This document shows, in pieces, positions 1 through 8,997 of a DNA stretch of 32,631 nt. The position numbers and the translations under genes were made by a program. Each line of letters opens with the position of its first letter. Within the stretch, counting starts at the first letter, position 1. Below the pieces are notes generated by a model that did not search any database, was not told the DNA's origin, and saw only the letters and a program-made list of their open reading frames with translations. The stretch is from Streptomyces lichenis (lineage in GTDB: Bacteria > Actinomycetota > Actinomycetes > Streptomycetales > Streptomycetaceae): contig NZ_JALPTH010000045.1 of the NCBI RefSeq assembly GCF_023218175.1, positions 1 through 32,631 on the forward strand, in the 5' to 3' direction.

Positions 1-595
<595 letters not shown>

Positions 596-656
596 GGGTG
601 GGTCCCCGGTTCGGGCTGGGTGGGCAGGAGGGTGGGCGGGGGCCCGCTCCGGTGGC

Positions 657-2084
657 TCAGGCCACGGTGGAGCGGGAGGCCTCGTCCATCTGCTGCTCGA
701 TGAAGGCGGCGCGTTGCTCCGCCTCCCATTCGGCGGCCCTGATCTCCTCGGGGAGGTGGTCGTCGGTGAACTCGGTGGGGTCGGAGGCCTCGGTCATGGC
801 GCGGTCGGTGTAGACGAGGGGGCGTTCGGCCTCGGTGATGAGGTGTTTGACGACCTGGACGTTGCCGTTGACGTCCCAGACGGCGATGCCGGGGGTGAGG
901 GTGGGGATGATCTCCACGGCCCAGCGGGGCAGGCCGAGGACGAGGCCGGTGGCACGGGCCTCGTCGGCCTTCTGGGCGTAGATCGTCCTGGTGGAGGCCA
1001 TCTTGAGGATGGCGGCGGCCTCCTTGGCGGCGGCGCCGTCGACCACGTCGGAGAGGTGGTGGACGACGGCGACGAAGGAGAGGCCGAGGCGGCGGCCGAA
1101 CTTGAGAAGGCGCTGGAAGAGCTGGGCGACGAAGGGGCTGTTGATGATGTGCCAGGCCTCTTCGACCAGGAAGATGCGCTTCTTGCGGTCGGGGCGGATC
1201 CAGGTGTGCTCCAGCCACACGCCGACGATCGCCATCAGGATGGGCATGGCGATGGAGTTGCGGTCGATGTGGGAGAGGTCGAAGACGATGAGCGGGGCGT
1301 CCAGGTCGATGCCGACGGTGGTGGGGCCGTCGAACATGCCGCGCAGGTCGCCGTCGACCAGCCGGTCCAGGACGAGGGCGACGTCCAGGCCCCAGGCCCG
1401 TACGTCGTCCAGGTCGACGTTCATCGCGGCGGCGGACTCCGGCTCGGGGTGGCGGAGCTGCTCGACGATGTCGGTGAGGACGGGCTGGCGGTTGGTGATG
1501 CTGGCGTTGACGTAGGCGTGGGCGACCTTGAGGGCGAAGCCGGAGCGCTCGTCCAGGCCGCGGCCCATGGCGACCTCGATGATGGTGCGCAGCAGGGCGA
1601 GCTGGCCGGTGGTGGTGATGGAGGGGTCGAGCGGGTTGAGCCGGATGCCGTCGTTGAGGGCGGCGGTCGGGTCGAGCCGGATGGGGGTTATCCCCAGCTC
1701 CTCGGCGATGAGGTTCCACTCGCCGACGCCGTCCTCGCCCTGGGCGTCCAGGACGACGACCTGGCGGTCGCGGAAGCGGAGCTGGCGCAGGACGTAGGTC
1801 TTCTCCAGGGCCGACTTGCCGTTGCCGGACTCGCCGAGGACCAGCCAGTGCGGGGCGGGCAGCTGCTGCCCGTACAGCTGGAAGGGGTCGTAGATGTAGC
1901 CCTTGCCGCTGTAGACCTCCCGGCCGATGATCACGCCGGAGTCGCCGAGGCCGGGGGCGGCGGTGGGCAGGTAGACGGCCTGGGCCTGGCCGGTGGAGGT
2001 GCGGACGGGCAGCCGGGTCGTCTCGACCTTCCCGAAGAGGAAGGCGGTGAAGGCCTCGGTGAGGGCGGACAGCGGATCTCGCAT
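657..2084 (-). CDS. VirB4-like ATPase (C-terminal ATPase domain only)
   Basis: 475 residues starting at ATG 2084. Walker A is GESGNGKS at about residues 84-91. Walker B is RIFLVEEAW at about 303-311, the position of the VirB4-family DEAW-like motif. The preceding segment (GREVYSGKGYIYDPFQLYG, about 54-72) resembles the strand leading into the VirB4 motor domain. No membrane segments are evident. VirB4 proteins are cytoplasmic hexameric motors that energise type IV secretion and usually also carry a large N-terminal domain, which is absent here. The upstream neighbour (2098-3651) ends 13 nt away and looks like that missing domain. The VirD4-like gene follows downstream. Such proteins are often annotated only as ATP/GTP-binding protein. 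The ATPase fold is clear; the VirB4 subfamily is inferred from motif form and context. Confidence 0.8.
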   Translation of the reverse strand: MRDPLSALTEAFTAFLFGKVETTRLPVRTSTGQAQAVYLPTAAPGLGDSGVIIGREVYSGKGYIYDPFQLYGQQLPAPHWLVLGESGNGKSALEKTYVLRQLRFRDRQVVVLDAQGEDGVGEWNLIAEELGITPIRLDPTAALNDGIRLNPLDPSITTTGQLALLRTIIEVAMGRGLDERSGFALKVAHAYVNASITNRQPVLTDIVEQLRHPEPESAAAMNVDLDDVRAWGLDVALVLDRLVDGDLRGMFDGPTTVGIDLDAPLIVFDLSHIDRNSIAMPILMAIVGVWLEHTWIRPDRKKRIFLVEEAWHIINSPFVAQLFQRLLKFGRRLGLSFVAVVHHLSDVVDGAAAKEAAAILKMASTRTIYAQKADEARATGLVLGLPRWAVEIIPTLTPGIAVWDVNGNVQVVKHLITEAERPLVYTDRAMTEASDPTEFTDDHLPEEIRAAEWEAEQRAAFIEQQMDEASRSTVA

Positions 2085-2097
2085 CTGAGGTGGCCCC

Positions 2098-3651
2098 TTA
2101 GCGGCGGATGCCGGTGGCGAACGGAAGCGTGTTCACAAAGGCCCGGTGGTGCTCGCGGTCGCACCACTCCAGCTTGAGGTACGACTTGCCGGCCGAGGCC
2201 CGGATGGTCCGCTTGTCCCTGGCCAGGGCCTCGGGGGAGCGGGACGACACCGTGATGTACCCGACGATGTTGACCCCGGCGGCGCCGCTGGCGAGGTCTT
2301 CACCGCGCTGGTCGAGCCGGCCGTGGGCGGCGATGTCGCGGGGGTCGACGGTGCGGTTCATCTTGGCGGCGCGGCTGGCCTCGGCCTCGTCGTTGGTCTT
2401 CTCGGTGAGCATCCGCTCGATGGCGATCTCGGTGGGTTCGAGGTCCATGGTGACGGCGACGGTGCGGATGACGTCCGGGGTGTGGACGAGGAGCGGGGCG
2501 AGGAAGTTGACGCCGACGGGGGTCATCGGCCACTCCTTGACCCAGGCGGTGGCGTGGCACCAAGGGGCGCGGGTGGTGGACTCGCGGGTCTTGGCCTGGA
2601 GGTAGGTGGGCTGGACGGCGTCGAGTTCGGCGGGCCAGGCGTTGCGCCGGGTCATGGCCTGGATGTGGTCGATGGGGTGGTCCGGGTCGTACATGGAGTG
2701 GACCAGGGAGGAGAGGCGGCTCTGGCCGAGGGGCTGGCGGACCCGGATGTCGGCCTCGGCGAGGCGGGCGCAGATGTCGGTGAGCTCGCGGGCCATGACG
2801 ACGGCGAGGCCGGCGTCCCTGTCGAGCTTGCGGGTGCCGGCGGCCTGGCGGGCGGCGCGGGCCATGGCGTTCGCCTCGGCGGCCAGTTCGCGGGTGTAGT
2901 GCATACAGGCGACCAGGTAGGCGCGGTGCTGCTCGCTGCTGGTGGACACCATGGACTGGAGCTGGTCGTAGGACTCGCGCAGCCAGCGGGGTGAGGTGGT
3001 GTCGCCGCGCTGGGCGACGTCCTTGGCGTGGGCGTCGGGGTCGGCGGGCAGGGTGCGGGCGAGCATCTGGAGGCGGGTGACGAAGCCGTCGCCGTTGGCC
3101 ACGTGCTTGAGCAGGGTGCCGAAGCGGTCGACCAGGGCTTCCTGGTCCTCGCTGTCGCGCAGGCCGACGCCGGGGCCCTCGATCTCGATGGCGGCGGTGA
3201 CGGTGCGCCGGTCGGCGTGGAGCAGGACGGCGATCTCGTCGGGGCCGAAGGGGGCGGAGAGCCAGCTGATGCGGCCGATGCCGGGGGGCGGGCCGATCTC
3301 GACCTCGCGGCCGTCGAGTGCGGTGCCGGCCTCCATGGCGGAGGAGCGGTAGAGGGTGCCGGTGCGCAGGGTGCGCTTGAAGCTGCGGTTGACCTCGAAC
3401 CACTTGTAGAAGGTGCGACCGCGGTAGGGGACGTAGACGGCGGCCAGCGCCAGCATCGGGAAGCCGGCGAGGGCGACGATGCGCAGCGAGAGCAGGGGGA
3501 TGAGCAGGCCGCTCATCATGCCGAGGAAAGCCCCGGCGATGATGAGGGTGATCTCGCCGGTCTCGCGGTTCTTGCCGACGATCGCGTTCGGCCGGGCGCG
3601 GCCGATGAGATACGTGCGGCGGGGCGTGAGCGGGTGGGACTGGGTCGTCAA
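2098..3651 (-). CDS. SCO6880-family membrane protein: PrgI/VirB3-like N-terminus plus VirB4 N-terminal-like domain
   Basis: 517 residues, ATG at 3651, overlapping the stop of the upstream VirB6-like gene by 4 nt (ATGA), which suggests translational coupling. Residues about 33-78 form two closely spaced hydrophobic helices followed by a basic segment, as in PrgI/VirB3 proteins. The rest is soluble, mixed alpha/beta, with no Walker motif. It ends in AFVNTLPFATG, similar to how VirB4 N-terminal domains end just before the motor domain. It is known to me as the SCO6880 family of actinobacterial conjugation-like loci. I infer a fused VirB3-VirB4N protein that works with the separate ATPase gene downstream. 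The membrane anchoring is clear from sequence; the VirB4N reading needs a profile search. Confidence 0.75.
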   Translation of the reverse strand: MTTQSHPLTPRRTYLIGRARPNAIVGKNRETGEITLIIAGAFLGMMSGLLIPLLSLRIVALAGFPMLALAAVYVPYRGRTFYKWFEVNRSFKRTLRTGTLYRSSAMEAGTALDGREVEIGPPPGIGRISWLSAPFGPDEIAVLLHADRRTVTAAIEIEGPGVGLRDSEDQEALVDRFGTLLKHVANGDGFVTRLQMLARTLPADPDAHAKDVAQRGDTTSPRWLRESYDQLQSMVSTSSEQHRAYLVACMHYTRELAAEANAMARAARQAAGTRKLDRDAGLAVVMARELTDICARLAEADIRVRQPLGQSRLSSLVHSMYDPDHPIDHIQAMTRRNAWPAELDAVQPTYLQAKTRESTTRAPWCHATAWVKEWPMTPVGVNFLAPLLVHTPDVIRTVAVTMDLEPTEIAIERMLTEKTNDEAEASRAAKMNRTVDPRDIAAHGRLDQRGEDLASGAAGVNIVGYITVSSRSPEALARDKRTIRASAGKSYLKLEWCDREHHRAFVNTLPFATGIRR

Positions 3652-5039
3652 CGCCCTGCACCTCCTGTGGTTCCTGTGCTGCTGCTCTTACCGCCGGTGG
3701 GGCCGCCGGTGTTGCCGGTGCGGTGGCTGTGGGGGGTGCCGATGGTGCCGCCGGGGTTGCGGGGCGGCGGGGCGCCGATTCCGCCGGTGCCGGTGCCTCC
3801 GGTGGGGTTGTTGCCGCCGGTGGATCCGGTGGTGGGGGTGCGGCTGCTGTGGGCCGCCATGCCGCCGGAGGCCTGGTTGGCGGGGACGGCGCCGCCACCG
3901 CCGCCGCCCTGCTGGTGGGAGCGGCTGCTGTGGGTCTTGATGCCCTGGGAGACCAGGGCGGCCGGGGAGGAGATGACGGCGGCGGCCTGGGAGCCGTCGG
4001 TGGCCTGCTTGCGGTTGCTGCGGGCGGTGGCGATCTCGTCGCCGAAGCCGGGGACGAACCGGTAGATCATCGCGGAGGCGAAGATGGCCAGCAGGATGAT
4101 GGCGAGGCCGGAGACGACGGCGGAGAAGGCGTCGGGGCCCTCGTCGCCGGAGAGGGCGCCGGCGAGGCCGAGGACGATGACGATGACCGGCTTGACCAGG
4201 ATGACGGCGATCATGATGCCGGCCCAGCGGCGGACGTGGCCCCACATGTTCTTGTCGACCAGGCCGGCGTAGACGACGGTGCCGAGCAGGGCGCCGACGT
4301 AGAGCAGGGCGGCCCGGATGACGAGCTCCAGCCAGAGGACGCCGGCGGCGAGGATCGAGACGAGCGAGACGACGATCAGCATGATCGGTCCGCCGCCGAT
4401 GTCGTCGCCCTTCTTCAGGGCTTCGGCGAAGGAGCCGAAGAAGGCGTCGGTCTGGCCGCCGGTGCCCTTGGCGATGACCTCGGTGATGCCGTCGGTGGCG
4501 GAGACCACGGTGTAGAGGATCAGCGGGGTGAAGGCGGAGGCCAGGACGGTCAGCCAGAGGAAGCCGATCGCCTCGGAGAGGGCGGTGGTGAGGGGGACGC
4601 CGCGGATGGCGCGCTTGGCGACGGCCAGCAGCCACAGCACGAGGGTGAGGACGGTGGAGGCGGCGAAGACGATCGCGTACTGCTGGAGGAAGGCGGTGTT
4701 GGTGAAGTCGACCTCGGCGGTGCCGGTGACGGCCTTGCTGAGCTTGTCCACGATCCACGCGGCGGCGTCGGCGCAGCCCTTGGCGAGGGAGCCGAGGGGG
4801 TCTAGGGCGGAGGTGGGGTCTTGGAGGGGGGAGCGGGAGGTGCGGGGGGCTCCGCCGCCCGAGCCGCTGGGGCACAGGTCCCTGGCCGGACCGACGATGA
4901 GGCTGCAGTCGTCGTTGGTGCTCGGCGAGGGAGTGGGGGACGGGCTGGGCGCGGCGTAGGCCCGGGGCGCGGCGAGCAGCGCGTACAGGCCGACGAGGGC
5001 ACCGAGAACCCGTGTGGTCAGACGGGCGCTAGCGGGCAT
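3648..5039 (-). CDS. VirB6/TrbL-like polytopic membrane protein
   Basis: 463 residues from ATG 5039. A signal-like hydrophobic N-terminus ends near AYA-AP (about residue 30). It is followed by a Pro/Ser-rich external segment with paired cysteines (45, 56 and 89). About six membrane helices follow (121-141, 158-180, 217-240, 242-260, 272-295, 308-327), then a long Gly/Ser/Thr-rich tail (345-463). This arrangement matches the VirB6/TrbL-like channel components of Gram-positive type IV systems. The gene overlaps the VirB8-like gene by 11 nt at its 5' end and the SCO6880-family gene by 4 nt at its 3' end, so the three are probably co-translated. The family is weakly conserved in sequence; the call rests on topology and position. 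Confidence 0.7.
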   Translation of the reverse strand: MPASARLTTRVLGALVGLYALLAAPRAYAAPSPSPTPSPSTNDDCSLIVGPARDLCPSGSGGGAPRTSRSPLQDPTSALDPLGSLAKGCADAAAWIVDKLSKAVTGTAEVDFTNTAFLQQYAIVFAASTVLTLVLWLLAVAKRAIRGVPLTTALSEAIGFLWLTVLASAFTPLILYTVVSATDGITEVIAKGTGGQTDAFFGSFAEALKKGDDIGGGPIMLIVVSLVSILAAGVLWLELVIRAALLYVGALLGTVVYAGLVDKNMWGHVRRWAGIMIAVILVKPVIVIVLGLAGALSGDEGPDAFSAVVSGLAIILLAIFASAMIYRFVPGFGDEIATARSNRKQATDGSQAAAVISSPAALVSQGIKTHSSRSHQQGGGGGGAVPANQASGGMAAHSSRTPTTGSTGGNNPTGGTGTGGIGAPPPRNPGGTIGTPHSHRTGNTGGPTGGKSSSTGTTGGAGR

Positions 5040-5862
5040 AGGTAAACCCTCCGAACTCCGCTACGGCCTTGGCGATCTCGTCCGCGTCCGAGATGGTGCG
5101 ATCCGCGTTCACCGGCGCGGGGCCCTCCTTCTGGGAGAAGCCCCGGACCTTCCAGTCGCCGGCGGCCCACGTGAGGTTGAGGGTCATCGTGAACCAGTCG
5201 TTGGTCACCGGGTTGGTGGACTCCATACCGGCGGTGCCGAACACACCGGTGCACCAGACTTCGACGGTCGCGGCGTCCGGCGACGCCTCGACCACCTTGG
5301 TGCCCACGGGGGCGGTCCGGGAGACGTACGTCGTGCCCGCGGCCGCGTTCCCGTCCGCGTCGAGGCCGACCTTGTCCAGGAAGGCCTGGTTGTAGGCCTT
5401 GTCGAACTTCTCCCGCATGGGGCCCGCCTGGTCGGGAGCGAAGACCTGGCGGACGATCTCCGCCCGGCGGTCCGGTTTGAGGATCTCCGCGGAGACCAGC
5501 ACCACCGCGTAGTTCGCCGCCGCGCTCTGGGCGCCCTGTTCGTCGTGGGCGAAGCCGGCGGGGAGGGGGCCGTTCTTGCCGGTGACCGGGGGGACGCCGG
5601 TGGGGGCGGTGGGGTTGGTACGGGGGGCGGCGGCGTCCGTGCCGTCGTCACCGCCGCCGCCGGAGCCCCGGTTGGCGAAGGCGATCGCGGCGATCAGCAG
5701 CACGACCACACCCACGACCGTGATGAGGGAGCGGGAGGCGCGGGGGGTACGGCGGGGGGTGCCGTAGGCGTCGGGGGAGCCGGTGTCGGGCAGCCGGGTG
5801 CGGGTCTGCCCCGTGCCGCCTCCCCGGCCGCCGAGGCCGCCGTGCTCGTCGCCGAGGCTCAT
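5029..5862 (-). CDS. Conjugal-transfer-type anchored protein, VirB8/TcpC-like
   Basis: 277 residues from ATG 5862. A Gly-rich cytoplasmic N-terminus of about 45 residues precedes one transmembrane helix (about 46-63) and an extracytoplasmic domain of about 210 residues. The domain has the feel of an NTF2-like fold: an early helix (AANYAVVLVSAEI), a middle RTAPVGTKVVEASPDAATVEVWCTG strand region, and a final FTMTLNL/DWKV pair of strands. VirB8/TcpC proteins of Gram-positive conjugation systems have this one-helix plus NTF2-like design and scaffold the channel outside the membrane. The gene lies between the small membrane protein and the VirB6-like gene, overlapping the latter by 11 nt. Database names for relatives are usually conjugal transfer protein. 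The fold assignment is inference. Confidence 0.68.
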   Translation of the reverse strand: MSLGDEHGGLGGRGGGTGQTRTRLPDTGSPDAYGTPRRTPRASRSLITVVGVVVLLIAAIAFANRGSGGGGDDGTDAAAPRTNPTAPTGVPPVTGKNGPLPAGFAHDEQGAQSAAANYAVVLVSAEILKPDRRAEIVRQVFAPDQAGPMREKFDKAYNQAFLDKVGLDADGNAAAGTTYVSRTAPVGTKVVEASPDAATVEVWCTGVFGTAGMESTNPVTNDWFTMTLNLTWAAGDWKVRGFSQKEGPAPVNADRTISDADEIAKAVAEFGGFTYAR

Positions 5863-5969
5863 GACGGGAACGCCCCCTCATCCGGTTGCTGTTCGTTGTG
5901 GTGACTGGACATCAGGTGGGCCATCGGGTGGGAGGGGGCGGGCGCGGGACGGCCCGCCATGGGCGCGGG

Positions 5970-6278
5970 TTAGACGGCCATTCCGTACACGATGGTGAAG
6001 AGCGTTCCCAGGGAGCCGATGATGAAGACGCCGGTCAGCCCGGCGACGATCAGGCCCTTGCCCTGCTCCGCGCTGAAGGTGTCCCGCAGTGCGGTCGCCC
6101 CGATGCGCTGCTTGGCCGCGCCCCAGATCGCGATGCCGAGGCACAGCAGGATGGCGACGGCCATCACCACCTCGATCATCACGCGGGCCTCGTTGCCCAG
6201 GTTTCCGAAGGGACCCCAGTTGGGGGCGATTCCTCCGATGATGGTGGTGATATCGCCCTTTTCGGCCGCCAGGTACAT
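5970..6278 (-). CDS. Small two-helix membrane protein, possible VirB2-like or accessory subunit
   Basis: About 102 residues from ATG 6278, ending with TAA at 5970. Two hydrophobic helices flank a short basic/polar loop (AAKQRIGATALRDTF): one near VMAVAILLCLGIAIW, the other near LIVAGLTGVFIIGSLGTLF at the C-terminus. Its size and hairpin topology resemble VirB2-type pilin-like subunits. No signal peptide cleavage site is evident, so that role is only a possibility. A GTG at 6287 would add three residues. I prefer ATG 6278 because GGTGAG lies just upstream and relatives begin near the M-x-LAAEKGD segment. It is the first gene of the leftward secretion-like block and lies downstream of the long divergent intergenic region with BldD-like sites. 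Confidence 0.75.
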   Translation of the reverse strand: MYLAAEKGDITTIIGGIAPNWGPFGNLGNEARVMIEVVMAVAILLCLGIAIWGAAKQRIGATALRDTFSAEQGKGLIVAGLTGVFIIGSLGTLFTIVYGMAV

Positions 6279-6471
6279 GTAACTCACCGCCCCTGTTGGG
6301 TAGTTCGTCGCCCCTGCCCCATGGCACGGGTCACCGCACTATCTTCGCTGATGAAACCGCCCAGGTGCGCCGACTTGGCTGGTCTCTTTACCCGATCCCC
6401 GCACATATGACCGATCCGACCGCGCTGACCTGCGACGGGAGAGGTTCGGGAGTATGCATGGATGCGTATGG

Positions 6472-6496
6472 TCACTCTGTGTATCACGCAGAGTGA
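6472..6496. promoter_or_regulatory. Two overlapping BldD-like boxes
   Basis: The site is a 9-bp inverted repeat, GTCACTCTG and CAGAGTGAC, separated by 9 nt (6471-6497). The consensus I recall for BldD is TNACNCWGNGTNA. On the minus strand 6484-6496 reads TCACTCTGCGTGA, a full match. On the plus strand 6472-6484 reads TCACTCTGTGTAT, which misses only the last base. BldD with c-di-GMP represses sporulation genes during vegetative growth. The site lies about 195 bp upstream of the first secretion-like gene and about 490 bp upstream of the hydrolase gene. Binding is inferred. Confidence 0.55.
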
Positions 6497-6939
6497 CTTT
6501 GGGCAATGACTGTCGTTGGTTCACCTTGGGCCATATGCACGCGGCCCCTGCCGCAGCCATGGTGCGTCAGCGGCCCGCGCCCGTCCAGCGCCGGTCTGCT
6601 GAGGGCGGGTCAGCGGGGGGAGTACGGAGGCGGGAGGGCGCATCGCCGGGCCGGGTGCCGGTACCGGAAGTCGCCGAAGGGGCGTCAGGGGCGCACGGAC
6701 GGTCGTACGTCGGCGGGGTGGAGGGGGCCGGTACGGGCGGCCCCGGGCCCACCCGGCGCACCCCGGAGGCGGTCGACCGGTACGTCGACGGGCTGGAGCT
6801 GCCGGAGCCGGGGACGGGCGGGGGGCTGGGCCGCCCGGAGCGCGGCCCGGGGCCCGTATCGCGGTCCGGTGCCGCCGGGACGGGGCGGACACATTCGGTC
6901 GGCCCTGCCGTGCGCCTCCACGGGCGGGGCGGTGGAACC

Positions 6940-6945
6940 TACACT
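6940..6945 (+). promoter_or_regulatory. Possible -10 element of the cell-wall hydrolase gene
   Basis: TACACT fits the TANNNT pattern of principal-sigma -10 elements. It would place the transcript start near 6952, about 36 nt before the GTG start with its AGGGG ribosome site. No convincing -35 hexamer is seen at the normal distance, so this is weak. Confidence 0.3.
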
Positions 6946-6987
6946 GTCGCCGGGGCGCACGGCCCCGCCGTATAGGGGTGGTTGACG

Positions 6988-8010
6988 GTGCGTAAGGCGT
7001 TGCTGGTGACCGGGTTGTCGGTCGGCGTCTGCCTGAGTTTCGTCGCGCTGCTCGTGGTCGGGACGTACTCCGCCGCCGCCGGGCTGCTCGGCGGGGCCGG
7101 GGCGGGTGTCGCCGGGGCGGTGGGGCTGGCCAAGGGCGCCGTCCCGGCCGCGTACCAGCCGCTGGTGCAGAAGTGGGGCAACCTCTGCCCGGCGATCAAC
7201 CCCGCGCTGCTGGCCGCCCAGCTCTACCAGGAGAGCGGCTGGAACCCGCGGGCGGTCAGCCCCGCCGACGCGCGCGGCATCGCGCAGTTCATCCCCGGCA
7301 CCTGGGCGGCGCACGGGGTGGACGGCGACAGCGACGGCGACCGGGACATCTGGGACCCGGCGGACGCCATCCCCTCGGCCGCCTCGTACGACTGCGAACT
7401 GGCGAAGTACGTCAAGGACGTTCCCGGTGACACCACCAGCAACATGCTGGCCGCGTACAACGCCGGGGCCTACCGGGTGATAAGGGCCGGCGGGGTCCCG
7501 GCCATCAGCGAGACGCGCAACTACGTCAAGATCATCCGCAGTCTGGAGCAGAGCTTCGCCCGCCCGGTCGGCCGGGTGGAGCCGTCCCGCCAGGCGGCCG
7601 CGGCCATCTCCTTCGCCCAGTCCAAGCTCGGCACCCCCTATCTGTGGGGCGGCAACGGCACCCCCGAGCAGCAGGGCCGCTTCGACTGCTCCGGGCTCAC
7701 CCAGGCCGCGTACCGGACCGTGGGGATCGAGCTGCCCCGGGTGGCGAACGACCAGTACAACGCGGGCCCGCACCCGTCCCGTGAGGAACTGCTCCCGGGG
7801 GACCTGGTCTTCTTCTCGGATGACCTGACGAACTCTCGGGCGATCCGGCACGTCGGCATGTACGTGGGCGGCGGTTACATGATCAACGCGCCGTTCACCG
7901 GAGCCGTCATCCGCTTCGACAAGATCGACACCCCCGACTACTTCGGGGCCACCCGGGTGACGGAAGATGGCGCGAAAGCGTTGCCGACGGAGCTGCCCGG
8001 CAGCGCCTGA
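6988..8010 (+). CDS. Secreted bifunctional lytic transglycosylase (SLT) / NlpC-P60 peptidase, VirB1-like
   Basis: 340 residues from GTG 6988, chosen because AGGGG at 6974-6978 sits 9 nt upstream; a TTG at 6982 is too close to it. Residues about 4-33 form a signal anchor. A lysozyme-like SLT domain spans about 55-165, with the catalytic Glu in YQESGWNPRAVS (E82) and the GIAQFIPGTW and AAYNAG motifs. An NlpC/P60 domain spans about 200-330, with catalytic Cys in FDCSG (C234) and His in RHVGMYVGGG (H288). The enzyme should cleave glycan strands and stem peptides outside the membrane. Its position divergent from the T4SS-like genes matches VirB1-type hydrolases (for example TcpG-like or PrgK-like) that open peptidoglycan for the channel. 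Domain calls are strong; the partnership is inferred. Confidence 0.9.
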   Translation: MRKALLVTGLSVGVCLSFVALLVVGTYSAAAGLLGGAGAGVAGAVGLAKGAVPAAYQPLVQKWGNLCPAINPALLAAQLYQESGWNPRAVSPADARGIAQFIPGTWAAHGVDGDSDGDRDIWDPADAIPSAASYDCELAKYVKDVPGDTTSNMLAAYNAGAYRVIRAGGVPAISETRNYVKIIRSLEQSFARPVGRVEPSRQAAAAISFAQSKLGTPYLWGGNGTPEQQGRFDCSGLTQAAYRTVGIELPRVANDQYNAGPHPSREELLPGDLVFFSDDLTNSRAIRHVGMYVGGGYMINAPFTGAVIRFDKIDTPDYFGATRVTEDGAKALPTELPGSA

Positions 8011-8168
8011 GCTGGGACGACGCGTCACTCTTCGATAACGTCATGGTGATCGTTCCGTGGAGAGTGGAACGTCACCCTCCCCGGCGGCGTTGTCTTGTCC
8101 ATGGGCGCATGGCGCTTCGCACGGGCACAGGGCGCGTCACGGAACACGAGTGCAAGGGGTCGCGGCAG

Positions 8169-8897
8169 ATGGCTGGACTCGCGTCGGACGGTTCGAACCC
8201 CGATGTAGGCCTGCTCTACGACATCAACGGCCTGGCGGAGGGCACTCCTTCCTGGTTCGACCGCGCCATGGCGTTCACCGGCGAGTACGGCATCCTGATC
8301 GCCCTGGTGCTGCTGGTGCTCGGGTGCTGGTGGAGCGTGCGGCGGCGCGGTGGCGCCGAGGACTCGGTGGCGGCCGTCGCCGGGCTCGTCTGGGCCCCGC
8401 TGGCGGCCGGTGTGGCGCTGCTGGTCAACATCCCCATCCGCGGCTTCGTGGAGCGCCCACGGCCCTTCCTGGACCACCAGGGCCTTGAGGTCCTGGTCCC
8501 CGGAAAGACCGACTACTCCTTCGTCAGCGACCACGCCACCCTGGCGATGGCCCTGGCCGCCGGGCTGTTCGTGGCCCACCGGCGCTTCGGCCTGGCCGCC
8601 ATCGGCCTCGCGCTGTCCGAGGGCTTCTGCCGCGTCTACCTGGGCGTGCACTACCCGACCGACGTCATCGGCGGCCTCGCCCTCGGTACGGCGGTCACCC
8701 TGCTGCTCGCCCCGGTCGCCCTCGCCCTGCTCACCCCGCTGGTCACCGCGGTGGCGCGCTCCGGACGGCTCGGCCGGCTGGTGCGGTCCCGGCGTGTGGC
8801 GGTACGGGAGCGGGGCCTGGCGGTGCCCCCGGTCACCGAGCGGTCGCCGCTCCCCGCCCCGGGCACCGAGCCGGAGGAGAAGGGGCTGGCGGCCTGA
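8169..8897 (+). CDS. PAP2-family membrane phosphatase (undecaprenyl-diphosphatase-like)
   Basis: 242 residues from ATG 8169, preceded by AAGGGG about 8 nt upstream. The frame is open further upstream, but that part is compositionally unlike protein. The three PAP2 signature motifs are complete: RGFVERPRP (R91 to R98-P99), SFVSDHATL (S120, H122) and CRVYLGVHYPTD (R155, H161, D165). Several membrane helices lie around residues 40-56, 66-90, 123-150 and 166-192. The family dephosphorylates lipid pyrophosphates such as undecaprenyl diphosphate, or phosphatidic acid, on the outer membrane face. It lies 158 nt after the cell-wall hydrolase, so a role in lipid carrier recycling fits, but the substrate cannot be read from sequence. 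A hairpin with a T run follows the stop. Confidence 0.88.
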   Translation: MAGLASDGSNPDVGLLYDINGLAEGTPSWFDRAMAFTGEYGILIALVLLVLGCWWSVRRRGGAEDSVAAVAGLVWAPLAAGVALLVNIPIRGFVERPRPFLDHQGLEVLVPGKTDYSFVSDHATLAMALAAGLFVAHRRFGLAAIGLALSEGFCRVYLGVHYPTDVIGGLALGTAVTLLLAPVALALLTPLVTAVARSGRLGRLVRSRRVAVRERGLAVPPVTERSPLPAPGTEPEEKGLAA

Positions 8898-8898
8898 C

Positions 8899-8944
8899 AT
8901 CGGCCGGGCGGCGGCCGATCGGCCGCTGAGGCGGGCTGATTTTT
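8899..8944 (+). terminator. Hairpin terminator after the PAP2 gene
   Basis: ATCGGCCG (8899-8906) pairs with CGGCCGAT (8912-8919) around a 5-nt loop. An alternative 16-bp palindrome spans 8911-8926. A T run lies at 8940-8944. It sits directly after the PAP2 stop and before the convergent small gene. Confidence 0.6.
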
Positions 8945-8997
8945 GAAACTGGCTGGATTCTTGCGCCGGTGAGGGGCCTGCCGGGGCGCGGTGGTGG

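Larger units (their letters stand above)
6279..6987. other. Long divergent intergenic region
   Basis: About 0.7 kb separates the leftward secretion-like operon from the rightward cell-wall hydrolase. The left half (about 6350-6550) is less GC-rich and holds two BldD-like boxes at 6472-6496. The right half (about 6560-6975) is very GC-rich and holds a plus-strand open frame with no good start or recognisable domain; I have not called it. A -10-like TACACT lies at 6940-6945, and an AGGGG ribosome site at 6974-6978 belongs to the hydrolase gene. No tRNA or repeat family is seen. Confidence 0.7.

Noticed and set aside
6284..6560. Short minus-strand frames upstream of the small membrane protein
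   Set aside because: They lack ribosome sites and coding bias, and they cross the BldD-like palindrome.
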